From Terrabacter tumescens (lineage in GTDB: Bacteria; Actinomycetota; Actinomycetes; Actinomycetales; Dermatophilaceae): a stretch of DNA of 64,000 nucleotides. A program made the translations under genes and the position numbers. The notes below the pieces were generated by a model. It made no database searches, was not told where the DNA came from, and saw nothing but the letters and a program-made list of their open reading frames with translations. The DNA lies in the NCBI RefSeq assembly GCF_014646815.1, contig NZ_BMNZ01000002.1, positions 434,001 to 498,000 of the forward strand, in the 5' to 3' direction. Shown piece by piece: positions 7,303-15,849 of the stretch (positions within the stretch are counted from its first letter, which is position 1; every line of letters begins with the position of its first letter).

Positions 7303-8556
7303 TCAGTGCAGGATCGCGGCGAAGGCGTCGAGCAGGATCTGGATCTCGACCTCGCCGACGACGAGCGGCGGAGCAAGGCGCACCGTCGAGCCGTGCGTGT
7401 CCTTGACGAGGACGCCGCGCTCGAGCAGCCGGTGCGAGGCCTCGCGCCCGGTCATGAGCCGCGGGTCGAGGTCGACGCCGGCCCACAGGCCACGGCAGCG
7501 GACCGCGTCGACACCGTGCCCGACGAGCTCGCGCAGCCCGCTGTCGAGCAGCGCCCCCAGCTGCCGCGCGCGCTGCTGGAACTCGCCGGTGGCGAGCAGC
7601 CCGACGACCGCCTGGCCGACGGCGGCGGCGAGCGGGTTGCCCCCGAAGGTCGACCCGTGGCTGCCCGGCGTGATGACGCCGAGCACGTCGCGGTCGGCGA
7701 CGATCGCCGACACCGGGACGATGCCGCCTCCGAGCGCCTTGCCGAGCACGTAGACGTCGGGCACGACGCCGTCGAGGTCGCACGCGAAGGTCGTGCCGGT
7801 GCGGCCGAGGCCCGACTGGATCTCGTCGGCGACCATGAGCACGCCCCGCCTCCGGGTCAGCTCGCGCACGTCGCGCAGCCAGCCGTCGGGGGGCAGGATG
7901 ACGCCGCCCTCGCCCTGGATCGGCTCGAGCAGCACGGCGACGGTGTCGTCGGTGATGGCCGCCTCGAGCGCCTCGATGTCACCGAAGGGCACGGTGTCGA
8001 AACCGGGCGTGTAGGGGCCGTAGTGGTCGTGCGCGACGGGGTCGTCCGAGAAGCTGATGATCGTCGTCGTACGGCCGTGGAAGTTGCCGGCCATGACGAC
8101 GATGCGCGCCCGGCCGTCCGGCACGCCCTTGACCTCGTAGCCCCAGCGCCGCACCGTCTTGATCGCCGTCTCGACGGCCTCGGCGCCGGTGTTCATCGGC
8201 AGCACGAGCTCCTTGCCGGCGAGCGCCGCGAGGTCCCGGCAGAACGGCCCGAGCCGGTCGCTGTGGAAGGCGCGGCTCGTCAGGGTCAGCCGCTCGAGCT
8301 GCGCCCTCGCCACCCCGACGAGACCTGGGTGCAGGTGCCCGAAGTTGAGGGCGGAGTAGCCGGCCAGCGCGTCGAGGTAGCGCCGCCCCTCGACGTCCGT
8401 GACCCAGGCCCCCTCGGCGTGCGAGATGACGACGGGCAGCGGGCTGTAGTTGCTCGCCACCCAGTCCTCGGCGAGGGAGACGTGCTCGTGCGTGGGGGTG
8501 CCGGGGATCGGGCCGCGGTGCTCGCGGGCCCCGGGTCGTGCGGCCGTGTCGCTCAC
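7303..8556 (-). CDS. rocD: Ornithine aminotransferase
   Basis: 417 residues, the usual length of the PLP fold-type I class III enzyme that converts ornithine and 2-oxoglutarate into glutamate-5-semialdehyde and glutamate. Visible motifs: 'N-Y-S-P-L-P-V-V' at the N-terminus, 'M-N-T-G-A-E-A-V-E-T-A-I-K' phosphate-binding region, 'G-N-F-H-G-R-T', 'E-P-I-Q-G-E-G-G-V', 'V-A-D-E-I-Q-S-G-L-G-R-T-G', and the PLP lysine in V-L-G-K-A-L-G-G-G. These match RocD better than acetylornithine or GABA aminotransferases. Start is GTG at 8556. No partner arginine-degradation gene lies beside it. Confidence 0.92.
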   Translation of the reverse strand: MSDTAARPGAREHRGPIPGTPTHEHVSLAEDWVASNYSPLPVVISHAEGAWVTDVEGRRYLDALAGYSALNFGHLHPGLVGVARAQLERLTLTSRAFHSDRLGPFCRDLAALAGKELVLPMNTGAEAVETAIKTVRRWGYEVKGVPDGRARIVVMAGNFHGRTTTIISFSDDPVAHDHYGPYTPGFDTVPFGDIEALEAAITDDTVAVLLEPIQGEGGVILPPDGWLRDVRELTRRRGVLMVADEIQSGLGRTGTTFACDLDGVVPDVYVLGKALGGGIVPVSAIVADRDVLGVITPGSHGSTFGGNPLAAAVGQAVVGLLATGEFQQRARQLGALLDSGLRELVGHGVDAVRCRGLWAGVDLDPRLMTGREASHRLLERGVLVKDTHGSTVRLAPPLVVGEVEIQILLDAFAAILH

Positions 8557-8743
8557 CCCTCGATCGTGGCACCGTGCCTCGTCGTCGTCGCTGGAAAGTG
8601 ACGGGAAACGTGGGGTGATCCCGCTCTCGGACGGGCGCCGCCCGGACGCCCCGGTGGGACAGTTGAAGAGGCGGGTCCCGCAGCCAGGACTACCCGCAAG
8701 AGGGTGTGTCGGTCACGTCGGCGTCCCAGCCGCGGAGATGGCC

Positions 8744-10168
8744 ATGAGCACGTCCACGACCAGCACGACGAGCACGAGCACCGCCCCCGTCCATCGCACC
8801 CGCGTCGTCATCCTCGGCGCGGCCGGACGCGACTTCCACGACTTCAACGTCGTGTTCCGCGACGACCCGACCTACGAGGTCGTCGCCTTCACCGCGACCC
8901 AGATCCCCGACATCGAGGGCCGTCGCTACCCGCCCGAGCTCGCGGGATCGCTGTATCCGCAGGGCATCCCGATCGTGGCCGAGTCGGAGCTGACCGACGT
9001 CGTCGAGCGCGAGGGCGTCGACGTCGTCGTCTTCGCCTACTCCGACGTGCGGCACGAGCACGTCATGCACCTGGCCGAGCGCTGCGTCGCCGCCGGCGCC
9101 GACTTCCGGCTGCACTCTGCGCGACACACGATGGTGCGCAGCAGCCGCCCTGTCGTCGCCGTGACCGCGGTGCGCACGGGCGTCGGCAAGAGCCAGACGA
9201 CCCGCTACCTCGCCCGGATGCTCCTCGACCTCGGCCTGCGCGTCGTCGCGATCCGGCACCCCATGCCCTACGGCGACCTCGCCGCGCAGGCGTGCCAGCG
9301 ATTCGCGACGTATGCCGACCTCGACCGGCACGACTGCACCATCGAGGAGCGCGAGGAGTACGAGCCGCACCTCGACGCGGGCGTCGTCGTCTACGCCGGC
9401 GTCGACTACGAGCGGATCCTGCGCGAGGCCGAGCAGGAGGCCGACGTCATCCTCTGGGACGGCGGCAACAACGACCTGCCCTTCTACGTCCCCGACCTGC
9501 ACGTCGTGCTCGCGGACCCGCTGCGCCCGGGCGACGAGACGGCATACCACCCCGGCGAGGCAAACGTCCGGATGGCCGACGTCGTCGTCATCGCCAAGTG
9601 CGACTCGGCGCGCACGGCCGACGTCGAGGCCGTCGAGGCGTCGGTGCGCGTGCTCAACCCGCGCGCGACGGTGCTCCGCGCGGACAGCCCTGTCACCGTT
9701 GACGATCCGAGCGCCGTCGAGGGACGCCGCGTCATCGTCGTCGAGGACGGGCCGACCCTGACCCACGGCTCGATGACCTACGGTGCCGGCGTCGTCGGCG
9801 CCCGCGCGGCCGGTGCCGCGCAGATCGTCGACCCGACCCCGTATGCCGTGGGGTCGATCGCCGCGACCTACGCGAAGTACCCGAACGCGCGAGGTGTCCT
9901 GCCCGCCATGGGCTACGGCGCCGAGCAGGTGCGCGACCTCGAGGCGACGATGCGCGCCGCCGTCGAGGCGGGGGAGTGCGAGGCCGTCGTCAGCGGCACC
10001 CCCATCGACCTGACTCGTGTCCTCTCCGTGCCCGCGCCCCTCGTGCGGGCCCGCTACGAGCTGCGCGAGGTCGTGCCCGGCGGCCTGGCTGCCGCGGTGC
10101 GGTCCGCGCTGCCCCTCCCGATCCTCGGCGCCCACTCCGGCGCCACGTCAGTTGGAAGTGCATCATGA
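8744..10168 (+). CDS. Cyclic 2,3-diphosphoglycerate synthetase-like GTPase family protein
   Basis: 474 residues. The N-terminal ~120 residues form a Rossmann-like domain (V-V-I-L-G-A-A-G-R-D-F-H-D-F). A P-loop follows: 'V-A-V-T-A-V-R-T-G-V-G-K-S-Q-T-T-R' at about 140-156, with 'R-H-P-M-P-Y-G-D-L' and 'L-W-D-G-G-N-N-D' later. This architecture matches the cyclic 2,3-bisphosphoglycerate synthetase family, first characterised in methanogens. The metabolite has no known bacterial role, so substrate is uncertain. ATG 8744 has GGAG 6 nt upstream; the ATG at 8738 directly abuts it. The stop overlaps the next gene's start (ATGA at 10165-10168). Confidence 0.8.
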   Translation: MSTSTTSTTSTSTAPVHRTRVVILGAAGRDFHDFNVVFRDDPTYEVVAFTATQIPDIEGRRYPPELAGSLYPQGIPIVAESELTDVVEREGVDVVVFAYSDVRHEHVMHLAERCVAAGADFRLHSARHTMVRSSRPVVAVTAVRTGVGKSQTTRYLARMLLDLGLRVVAIRHPMPYGDLAAQACQRFATYADLDRHDCTIEEREEYEPHLDAGVVVYAGVDYERILREAEQEADVILWDGGNNDLPFYVPDLHVVLADPLRPGDETAYHPGEANVRMADVVVIAKCDSARTADVEAVEASVRVLNPRATVLRADSPVTVDDPSAVEGRRVIVVEDGPTLTHGSMTYGAGVVGARAAGAAQIVDPTPYAVGSIAATYAKYPNARGVLPAMGYGAEQVRDLEATMRAAVEAGECEAVVSGTPIDLTRVLSVPAPLVRARYELREVVPGGLAAAVRSALPLPILGAHSGATSVGSAS

Positions 10169-10713
10169 TGTCCATTCCGGGTCAGTACCCGACCCACCTC
10201 CCGACCGAGGAGCCCCCCGAGCGCCTGACCGAGCCGCTGAGCGAGCACCGTCTCTCCGACTCGCGTGACCACCGTTCCGGGCAACCCCTCGAGCCCGACG
10301 ACCGACCCGCGCCCCCGAGCCGGCGCGGCGGCTACGTCGGGTCCATCCTCGTCAACCTCGTCCTGCTCTGGCTCATCAACGGCTGGCCGGGGTGGGAGGC
10401 GGTGCCGTTCCTGACGGGCCGCACCGCTCTCGTCATCGGCATCGTCAACGCCTCGATCATCGCTCGAGTCGTCGCCGACGCCGTCAACGTCGTCCTCGAC
10501 CTGCCTCGACCGCGGGCCCTCGGCGACCTCGTCTCCATCGGCTTCGGCCTCGCTGCCCTGATCGAGATCTGGCAGGTCTTCCCGCTCGACGTCATCGGCA
10601 CCGCATGGGAGGTCGTCGCACGCGTGCTGCTCGTGCTCGGCTTCGTCGGCGGCGGCGTCGGGATCCTCGACTCGCTCGGCCGGCTCGTCCGCGGCCGCTT
10701 CCCCAGGACGTGA
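10165..10713 (+). CDS. Four-helix membrane protein of unknown function
   Basis: 182 residues. Residues 1-58 are a hydrophilic Pro/Glu/Arg-rich cytoplasmic tail. Four hydrophobic segments follow (about 60-75, 88-110, 120-140, 150-170), including 'S-I-L-V-N-L-V-L-L-W-L-I-N' and 'V-L-L-V-L-G-F-V-G-G-G-V-G-I'. The start ATG overlaps the upstream stop by 4 bp, and the next gene begins 4 bp after its TGA. The three genes are therefore an operon, and this protein may act with the DUF4389 membrane protein. No catalytic motif seen. Confidence 0.7.
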   Translation: MMSIPGQYPTHLPTEEPPERLTEPLSEHRLSDSRDHRSGQPLEPDDRPAPPSRRGGYVGSILVNLVLLWLINGWPGWEAVPFLTGRTALVIGIVNASIIARVVADAVNVVLDLPRPRALGDLVSIGFGLAALIEIWQVFPLDVIGTAWEVVARVLLVLGFVGGGVGILDSLGRLVRGRFPRT

Positions 10714-10717
10714 TCAC

Positions 10718-12409
10718 ATGACATCCACGAACGACCCCTTCAGCGACGTCAGCTTCACCAGCAACCCCTCGCCGGTGCCGGCGACCACCGCTCCACCGGG
10801 GACGGGGACGTCGCATCCCGGCGGCGGTCATCTCGCCGCGCTCATCATCGGCTGCCTGCTCATCCTCCCGGGGTTGGGCCTGCTCCTCGGCGGGGCGGGC
10901 CTCGGCATCACGTATGCCGTCGCCCGCGACAGCGCGGGCTACCTGACCTTCTCGATGCCCGACCTGTCGAGCTCGTCGCCCGCGCTGACGACGGCGGACG
11001 CCGTCGTCGCCACGAGCTCCGACGTGCCCTCGTGGGTGCTCGACCGGCTCGAGTTCGACGTGCGCCTGACCGCCCGGCCGGTCGAGCCGGGCAAGACGGT
11101 CTTCCTCGGCATCGCGCCCGCGGGCAGCCTGTCGACCTACCTGACCGGGGTCGCCCACGACCAGGTCGTCGGCATCACCGACCCACGCTCCGGCGGGCAG
11201 CGCAGCGCCGTGCTGCGGGCCACCCCGGGCGCCGCCACCGCTCCGGCACCGACGAGCCAGACCTTCTGGGCCGCCTCGGCGACCGGCCCCGGGCAGCAGC
11301 AGCTGACCTGGCGGGTCACCGGTGGACAGTGGGCCGCGGTGATCATGAACGCCGACGGCAGCAGCGGCGTCGCCGTCGCGTCGTCGATCGGCGTGCGTGC
11401 CGGCTTCCTGCTGCCGATGGCCTTCATCATGCTCGGCCTCGGGCTCGTCGTCTCCGGCGTGGCGGTGGCGCTCATCATCGCCGGCGCGTCCGGCAGCCGA
11501 CCGTCCAGCTACACCCGGCCGCCGGGGGTACCCACCCCGGCGTCCGCTGCTGCCGGAGGTCCGGGCCAGCCGGTGACGATGTCGATGGCGACGCCGACCG
11601 GCGCCCCGATGCAGGCACCGCCCCCGACCGGTCAGCCGGTCGCGTGGTCCTCGCACCCGCGCGCGATGAGCCCGGTGGCGCTGGACGCCCGGCTCGACGA
11701 GCCGCTGTCGCGCTGGCTGTGGCTCGTCAAGTGGTTCCTCGCGATCCCGCACTTCATCGTGCTCGGATTCCTGTGGATCGCCTTCTCGGTGGTCAGCGTC
11801 GTCGCCTTCTTCGCGATCCTCTTCACGGGCAGCTACCCGCGGGGCCTGTTCGCCTTCAACGTCGGCGTCCTGCAGTGGTCCTGGCGCGTGTCGTACTACT
11901 GCGGCAACGGCGGACTCGGCACCGACCGGTACCCGCCGTTCAGCCTGGGCCCTGAGCCCGACTACCCGGCCCGGCTCGACATCGCCTACCCCGAGCGGCT
12001 CTCGCGCGGCCTCGTGCTCGTGAAGTGGTGGCTGCTGGCCATCCCGCACTACATCATCCTCGGCCTGCTCCTCGGCGGCGGCGGATGGGTGTGGGGCCGC
12101 ACGACCAACAGCGGCGCCCGGGTCGAGACCTGGGGCTGGGGCGTCCTCGGGCTGCTCGTGGCGATCGCAGGGTTCTCGCTCCTGTTCACCGGGCGCTACC
12201 CGCGGGCGCTGTTCGACCTCGTCATCGGCCTCAACCGCTGGGTCTACCGCGTCGTCGCGTATGCCGCCCTGATGACCGACGTCTACCCGCCGTTCCAGCT
12301 CGACGAGGGAGGCTCGGAGGTCCCGCTCGCCCCGCTCGCCCCGCCGTCGCAGCTGGCACCGGTGGTGCCGGCCGACCGGATCGAGCCGCCGCGGCAGGTG
12401 GACGGCTGA
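10718..12409 (+). CDS. DUF4389-domain membrane protein
   Basis: 563 residues. The N-terminus has a transmembrane hairpin (about 38-72), an extracellular beta-rich segment (about 105-220) and another helix (about 225-255). Two DUF4389 copies follow (about 325-420 and 425-540). Each has 'L-S-R-x-L-x-L-V-K-W-x-L-x-I-P-H-x-I-x-L-G' and an aromatic 'F-T-G-x-Y-P-R-x-L-F' block. The duplicated domain is typical of actinobacterial members. Function is unknown; duplicated K-W-x-L-x-I-P-H helices suggest an envelope scaffold or transport role. Third gene of the operon begun at 8744. Confidence 0.8.
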   Translation: MTSTNDPFSDVSFTSNPSPVPATTAPPGTGTSHPGGGHLAALIIGCLLILPGLGLLLGGAGLGITYAVARDSAGYLTFSMPDLSSSSPALTTADAVVATSSDVPSWVLDRLEFDVRLTARPVEPGKTVFLGIAPAGSLSTYLTGVAHDQVVGITDPRSGGQRSAVLRATPGAATAPAPTSQTFWAASATGPGQQQLTWRVTGGQWAAVIMNADGSSGVAVASSIGVRAGFLLPMAFIMLGLGLVVSGVAVALIIAGASGSRPSSYTRPPGVPTPASAAAGGPGQPVTMSMATPTGAPMQAPPPTGQPVAWSSHPRAMSPVALDARLDEPLSRWLWLVKWFLAIPHFIVLGFLWIAFSVVSVVAFFAILFTGSYPRGLFAFNVGVLQWSWRVSYYCGNGGLGTDRYPPFSLGPEPDYPARLDIAYPERLSRGLVLVKWWLLAIPHYIILGLLLGGGGWVWGRTTNSGARVETWGWGVLGLLVAIAGFSLLFTGRYPRALFDLVIGLNRWVYRVVAYAALMTDVYPPFQLDEGGSEVPLAPLAPPSQLAPVVPADRIEPPRQVDG

Positions 12410-12445
12410 CCGCGGGCGCTCGGCTCGCCGGACCCGGCGTCGGCC

Positions 12446-12634
12446 TCAGGGACGACGTCGGGTTCCGGAGAGCGCGAGCGCCACACCGGCGACGGCCACG
12501 ACCGGGCCGATGATCGCCCACAGGGTGACGCCCGACATCACGCTCCCGCCGACGTAGCCGAGACCCTGCAGCAGCCACAGCACCCCGACGAGGACGAGCA
12601 GGACGCCGACGATGACGCGGACGGGGTGGGTCAT
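12446..12634 (-). CDS. Small two-helix membrane protein
   Basis: 62 residues from ATG 12634 (MTHPVRV). Two hydrophobic segments (about 5-23 and 33-52) are separated by a short Gly-rich turn, and the tail is basic (G-T-R-R-R-P). A longer open frame upstream has no membrane or codon signature and is not used. It converges on the DUF4389 gene with a 36-bp gap. The length and layout fit the many DUF-type bitopic or hairpin membrane proteins of actinobacteria. Function unknown. Confidence 0.55.
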   Translation of the reverse strand: MTHPVRVIVGVLLVLVGVLWLLQGLGYVGGSVMSGVTLWAIIGPVVAVAGVALALSGTRRRP

Positions 12635-12801
12635 GACGGGCCACGCAGCCGGGTGCTCATGTCCCGACGCTACGTCAGGGACCCTCGTCGCGGGAGGTGT
12701 CGCGGGGCAGGTGTCGTGGGAGACGGCGCCGACCACGGGAGGTCACCCAGTCGCCGGACGTCCGTCCACGCATACGCCACCTGAGCGTCACCGCGCGGGC
12801 A

Positions 12802-12814
12802 TAGCCTCGCGACC
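12802..12814 (+). promoter_or_regulatory. Leaderless promoter -10 (TAGCCT)
   Basis: TAGCCT at 12802-12807 and a 7-nt spacer precede the ATG of the PhoD-like gene, with no ribosome binding site. Confidence 0.55.
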
Positions 12815-14599
12815 ATGACAACGCCGTCCCTCGACCGGCGCACCCTCCTCAAAGGTGTCGCCGCGGCCACCGCCGCACTCGCCGTCCCTCGCGTCTTCGA
12901 CCCGGCCGCCGCTGCGGCGCCGGCCGGCAAGGGCATCTTCGGCTACGGGATCGCCAGTGGCGACCCGACCGCCGACTCCGTCATCATCTGGACCCGCGCG
13001 ACGCCGCCGGCCCGCCCCGGCGAGCCTCTCGCCACCCCGGGCAGCGGCCTCGGCCGCCCGATCCCGGTGCGGTGGCAGGTCGCTCGCGACAGCCGGTTCA
13101 CGCGCGTCGCCGCGCACGGCACCGTGATGACCTCGCCCGACAGCGACCACACGGTCAAGGTCGACGTCACCGGGCTCGACCCCTACACGCGCTACTACTA
13201 CCGCTTCTCGTCGCTCGGCGAGTTCAGCGACGTCGGGCGCACGCAGACTGCCGGCGACATCGCGGGCGAGACGCACGCGCTCCGGCTGGCCCTCGTCAGC
13301 TGCAGCAACTACACCGGCGGCTACTTCACGGCCTATCGCGCCATTGCCGCCTGCGACGACCTCGACTTCGTGCTCCACGTCGGCGACTACATCTACGAGT
13401 ACGGCAACGGCGCCGACCGCTACGGCCCCGCCGCCCTCGCCGGTGTCCGCGACAACCAGCCGCCGACCGAGACCATCGACCTGCTCGGCTACCGCCTGCG
13501 GCACGCCCTGCACAAGGCCGACCCGGACTGCCGGGCCGCGCACCAGGCGCTGCCGTGGATCACGATCTTCGACGACCACGAGGTCGCCAACAACGCCTGG
13601 GCCGGAGGCGCGCAGAACCACCAGGCCGACGAGGGTCCCTACCTCGAGCGCCGCGCGCAGGCCATGCAGGCCTACCTCGAGTGGATGCCGTTCCGCATGC
13701 CCGACCAGACGGTGCCGCACCAGGGCACGCGCTTCTTCAAGCGGTTCACCTTCGGTGACCTCGGCGACCTGTCGATCCTCGAGACGCGGCAGAACCGCAG
13801 CGCCCAGGTCACGGCGCCCGGCGTGCCCTTCGACGGCTTCGTCCCGATCGGGGTCAGCCCGCTCATCGACGGCGCGATCGCCTCGCCGGCCCGCCACCTG
13901 CCCGAGCCCGAGCAGCTGGCCTGGCTCAAGGACGGCCTCGCCCAGCAGGGGCGGCAGTGGCACCTGCTCGGCAACCAGGTCATGGTCGCGCCCGTGCTCT
14001 ACCCGGGCGCGGCGCTCGGGGCGCCCGGCTACACCTTCGTCAACGCCGACCAGTGGGACGGCTACACCGCTGATCGCACGAGCCTGCTCACGCACCTCGC
14101 GGCGCAGCCCGCAGCGGCCGGCGACGCCGTGGTGCTGACCGGCGACATCCACGCCTCCTTCTCCTGCGACCTGCCGGTCTCCTCGTCGCCCGGGCAGTCG
14201 TCCTACGCCTCGGCCGGTGTCGAGTTCGTCTGCCCGTCGGTGACGAGCGACGGCTTCTACGAGGTGCTCGGCACTACGGCGCAGCTCAAGGGGCAGCCGC
14301 CCGAGGTCGTCGTCGGCGCCACCCGCCAGGCCATCGGCGCCGCTCAGCAGCTCAACCCGTGGCTGCGCTACATCGACGGCGTCAGCCACGGCTTCGTCGT
14401 CATCGACGTGACGCCCGAGCGTGTGCAGGCGGACTACCACCACACGCCCGTGCCGACGAGTGCGCAGCCTGACCCACGCGTCGTCCCGACGGTGCTGCCG
14501 GGCTACACCCGCAGCCTCCAGACGCTGGCCGGCACCCGCCGACTCTCGCCCGCGACCGGACCCGTCGGGCCCCGCTCCGACGAGCCACGCGGCGGCTGA
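12815..14599 (+). CDS. phoD: PhoD-type alkaline phosphatase/phosphodiesterase, Tat-exported
   Basis: 594 residues. Tat signal at the N-terminus (D-R-R-T-L-L-K-G, Ala-rich core, A-A-A-A-P near 38). The PhoD_N fibronectin-like domain (about 43-145) carries 'G-I-A-S-G-D-P-T-A-D-S-V-I-I-W-T-R'. The metallophosphatase domain (about 155-545) has 'S-C-S-N-Y', 'H-V-G-D-Y-I-Y-E-Y', 'F-D-D-H-E-V-A-N-N', 'L-G-N-Q-V-M' and 'L-T-G-D-I-H', matching the PhoD metal-binding set. PhoD enzymes hydrolyse phosphate mono- and diesters outside the membrane, classically for phosphate scavenging. No Pho box recognised. A leaderless -10 box lies ahead. Confidence 0.9.
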   Translation: MTTPSLDRRTLLKGVAAATAALAVPRVFDPAAAAAPAGKGIFGYGIASGDPTADSVIIWTRATPPARPGEPLATPGSGLGRPIPVRWQVARDSRFTRVAAHGTVMTSPDSDHTVKVDVTGLDPYTRYYYRFSSLGEFSDVGRTQTAGDIAGETHALRLALVSCSNYTGGYFTAYRAIAACDDLDFVLHVGDYIYEYGNGADRYGPAALAGVRDNQPPTETIDLLGYRLRHALHKADPDCRAAHQALPWITIFDDHEVANNAWAGGAQNHQADEGPYLERRAQAMQAYLEWMPFRMPDQTVPHQGTRFFKRFTFGDLGDLSILETRQNRSAQVTAPGVPFDGFVPIGVSPLIDGAIASPARHLPEPEQLAWLKDGLAQQGRQWHLLGNQVMVAPVLYPGAALGAPGYTFVNADQWDGYTADRTSLLTHLAAQPAAAGDAVVLTGDIHASFSCDLPVSSSPGQSSYASAGVEFVCPSVTSDGFYEVLGTTAQLKGQPPEVVVGATRQAIGAAQQLNPWLRYIDGVSHGFVVIDVTPERVQADYHHTPVPTSAQPDPRVVPTVLPGYTRSLQTLAGTRRLSPATGPVGPRSDEPRGG

Positions 14600-14613
14600 C
14601 GGTCCGACGGGAT

Positions 14614-14720
14614 GGGCACTCGACGAGGTGAACGTCGAGTGCCCAGCTCCCGACGTGAATGGACCCGTCGAGTGCTCAGTTCTCGACGGGACTGACTCGT
14701 CGAGTGCTCAGTTCCCGACG
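14614..14720. repeat. Palindromic 23-bp intergenic repeats (three units)
   Basis: GGGCACTCGACG (14614-14625) faces CGTCGAGTGCCC (14633-14644), a perfect 12-bp stem with a 7-nt loop. Three 23-bp direct units, beginning CGTCGAGTGC and ending CGACG, lie at 14633-14655, 14666-14688 and 14698-14720. The last unit reaches into the end of the hydrolase gene. Reversed, the unit matches the 49.7-kb array with about one mismatch. It sits between two convergent genes and may also act as a terminator. Confidence 0.8.
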
Positions 14721-15646
14721 GCGTCCGCGGGGGTGAGGTGGGCGTCGAGCCAGTCGACGATCTCGACCTCGACCTCGTCGCGGTTGGTCTCGTTGAGGAT
14801 CTCGTGCCGCGCGTCGGGCCACAGCGTCATCGTCACGTCGCGCACCCCGAGCCGGCGCAGCTGGTCGGCGACCCGGCGCACACCCTTGCCGTTGGCCCCG
14901 ACCGGGTCCTTGTCGCCCGAGGCGAGGTGGACCGGCAGGTCCTTGGGCACGCGGGCGGCGGACGCATCGGTGTTGACGGTCTCGAGCCCGCGGAGCAGGT
15001 CGGCGAACCCGCCTGCGCTGAAGACGAACCCGCAGTCGGGGTCGTTGATGTACTTGTCGACCTCGGCCGGGTCGCGCGAGAGCCAGTCGAAGTCGGTGCG
15101 GGTCGGCTTGAAGGCCTTGTTGTACTGCCCGAAGCTCAGCGTGTTCATCAGGCCGCTCGTGTGGGCGTGGCCGCGGAGCCGGGCCTGGGTCGAGGCGAGG
15201 AAGATGCCCACCTTGCCGATCGCGCCGGCCCCACCCGCGGTGCCCGAGAGCACGAGGCCGGCGAGCTCGGAACCGTACGACGCGGCATACCCCCTCGAGA
15301 TGAACGAGCCCATGCTGTGGCCGAGGAGGAAGACGGGCAGGCCGGGCTGCTCCTCACGTGCCCGTTCGGTCACGGCGTGCAGGTCGTCGATGACGGTCTG
15401 CCAGCCGTTGCGATCCGCGAAGAAGCCGCGGGCGCTCGACGTCTTGCCGTGGCCGCGATGGTCGGAGGCGTAGACGGCGTAGCCGTGGTCGGTGAGGCGC
15501 TGGGCGAAACGGGCGTAGCGGCTGGAGTGCTCGGCGAGCCCGTGCGCGATCTGCACGACGGCCTTGGGCGCCCCGTCGGGGAGCCAACGGTTGACGAAGA
15601 CCTCGGTGCCGTCGGGCGTGGTGAGGCTGAAGGTGGCGCTCTGCAT
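14708..15646 (-). CDS. Alpha/beta hydrolase, monoacylglycerol lipase-like
   Basis: 312 residues. Serine hydrolase lid-type fold: 'Q-I-A-H-G-L-A-E-H-S-S-R-Y' (oxyanion HG, typical of monoacylglycerol lipases), 'D-H-R-G-H-G-K-T' and nucleophile elbow 'G-H-S-M-G-S'. The acid is likely in 'S-G-D-K-D-P-V' and the His in 'D-A-R-H-E-I-L-N-E'. The HGxxEH motif separates lysophospholipase/MAG lipases from other alpha/beta hydrolases. ATG 15646 is chosen because TACAGT lies 6 nt before it. Cytosolic; probably cleaves monoacylglycerols. Confidence 0.82.
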   Translation of the reverse strand: MQSATFSLTTPDGTEVFVNRWLPDGAPKAVVQIAHGLAEHSSRYARFAQRLTDHGYAVYASDHRGHGKTSSARGFFADRNGWQTVIDDLHAVTERAREEQPGLPVFLLGHSMGSFISRGYAASYGSELAGLVLSGTAGGAGAIGKVGIFLASTQARLRGHAHTSGLMNTLSFGQYNKAFKPTRTDFDWLSRDPAEVDKYINDPDCGFVFSAGGFADLLRGLETVNTDASAARVPKDLPVHLASGDKDPVGANGKGVRRVADQLRRLGVRDVTMTLWPDARHEILNETNRDEVEVEIVDWLDAHLTPADAVGN

Positions 15647-15658
15647 GGCCGAACTGTA
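15647..15658 (-). promoter_or_regulatory. Leaderless promoter -10 (TACAGT)
   Basis: TACAGT and a 6-nt spacer precede the minus-strand ATG at 15646. The box overlaps a copy of the widespread GTATGCCG word. Confidence 0.5.
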
Positions 15659-15849
15659 TGCCGCGGGGTCGCCGCCGCGCGGGCGTCCGGGCGCCAATCT
15701 CGGTGTCCGTTTGAGTCCAGTGCTGCCCGATCCCACAAAAACGGGTGACCGAATCTATTTACATGGGACCGATCCAGTGGTTTCCTAGATCCACCGGCCC
15801 GATGGGGGACCGGGTGACGACGGTCAAGACACGAGGACGAGGGAGTCCG

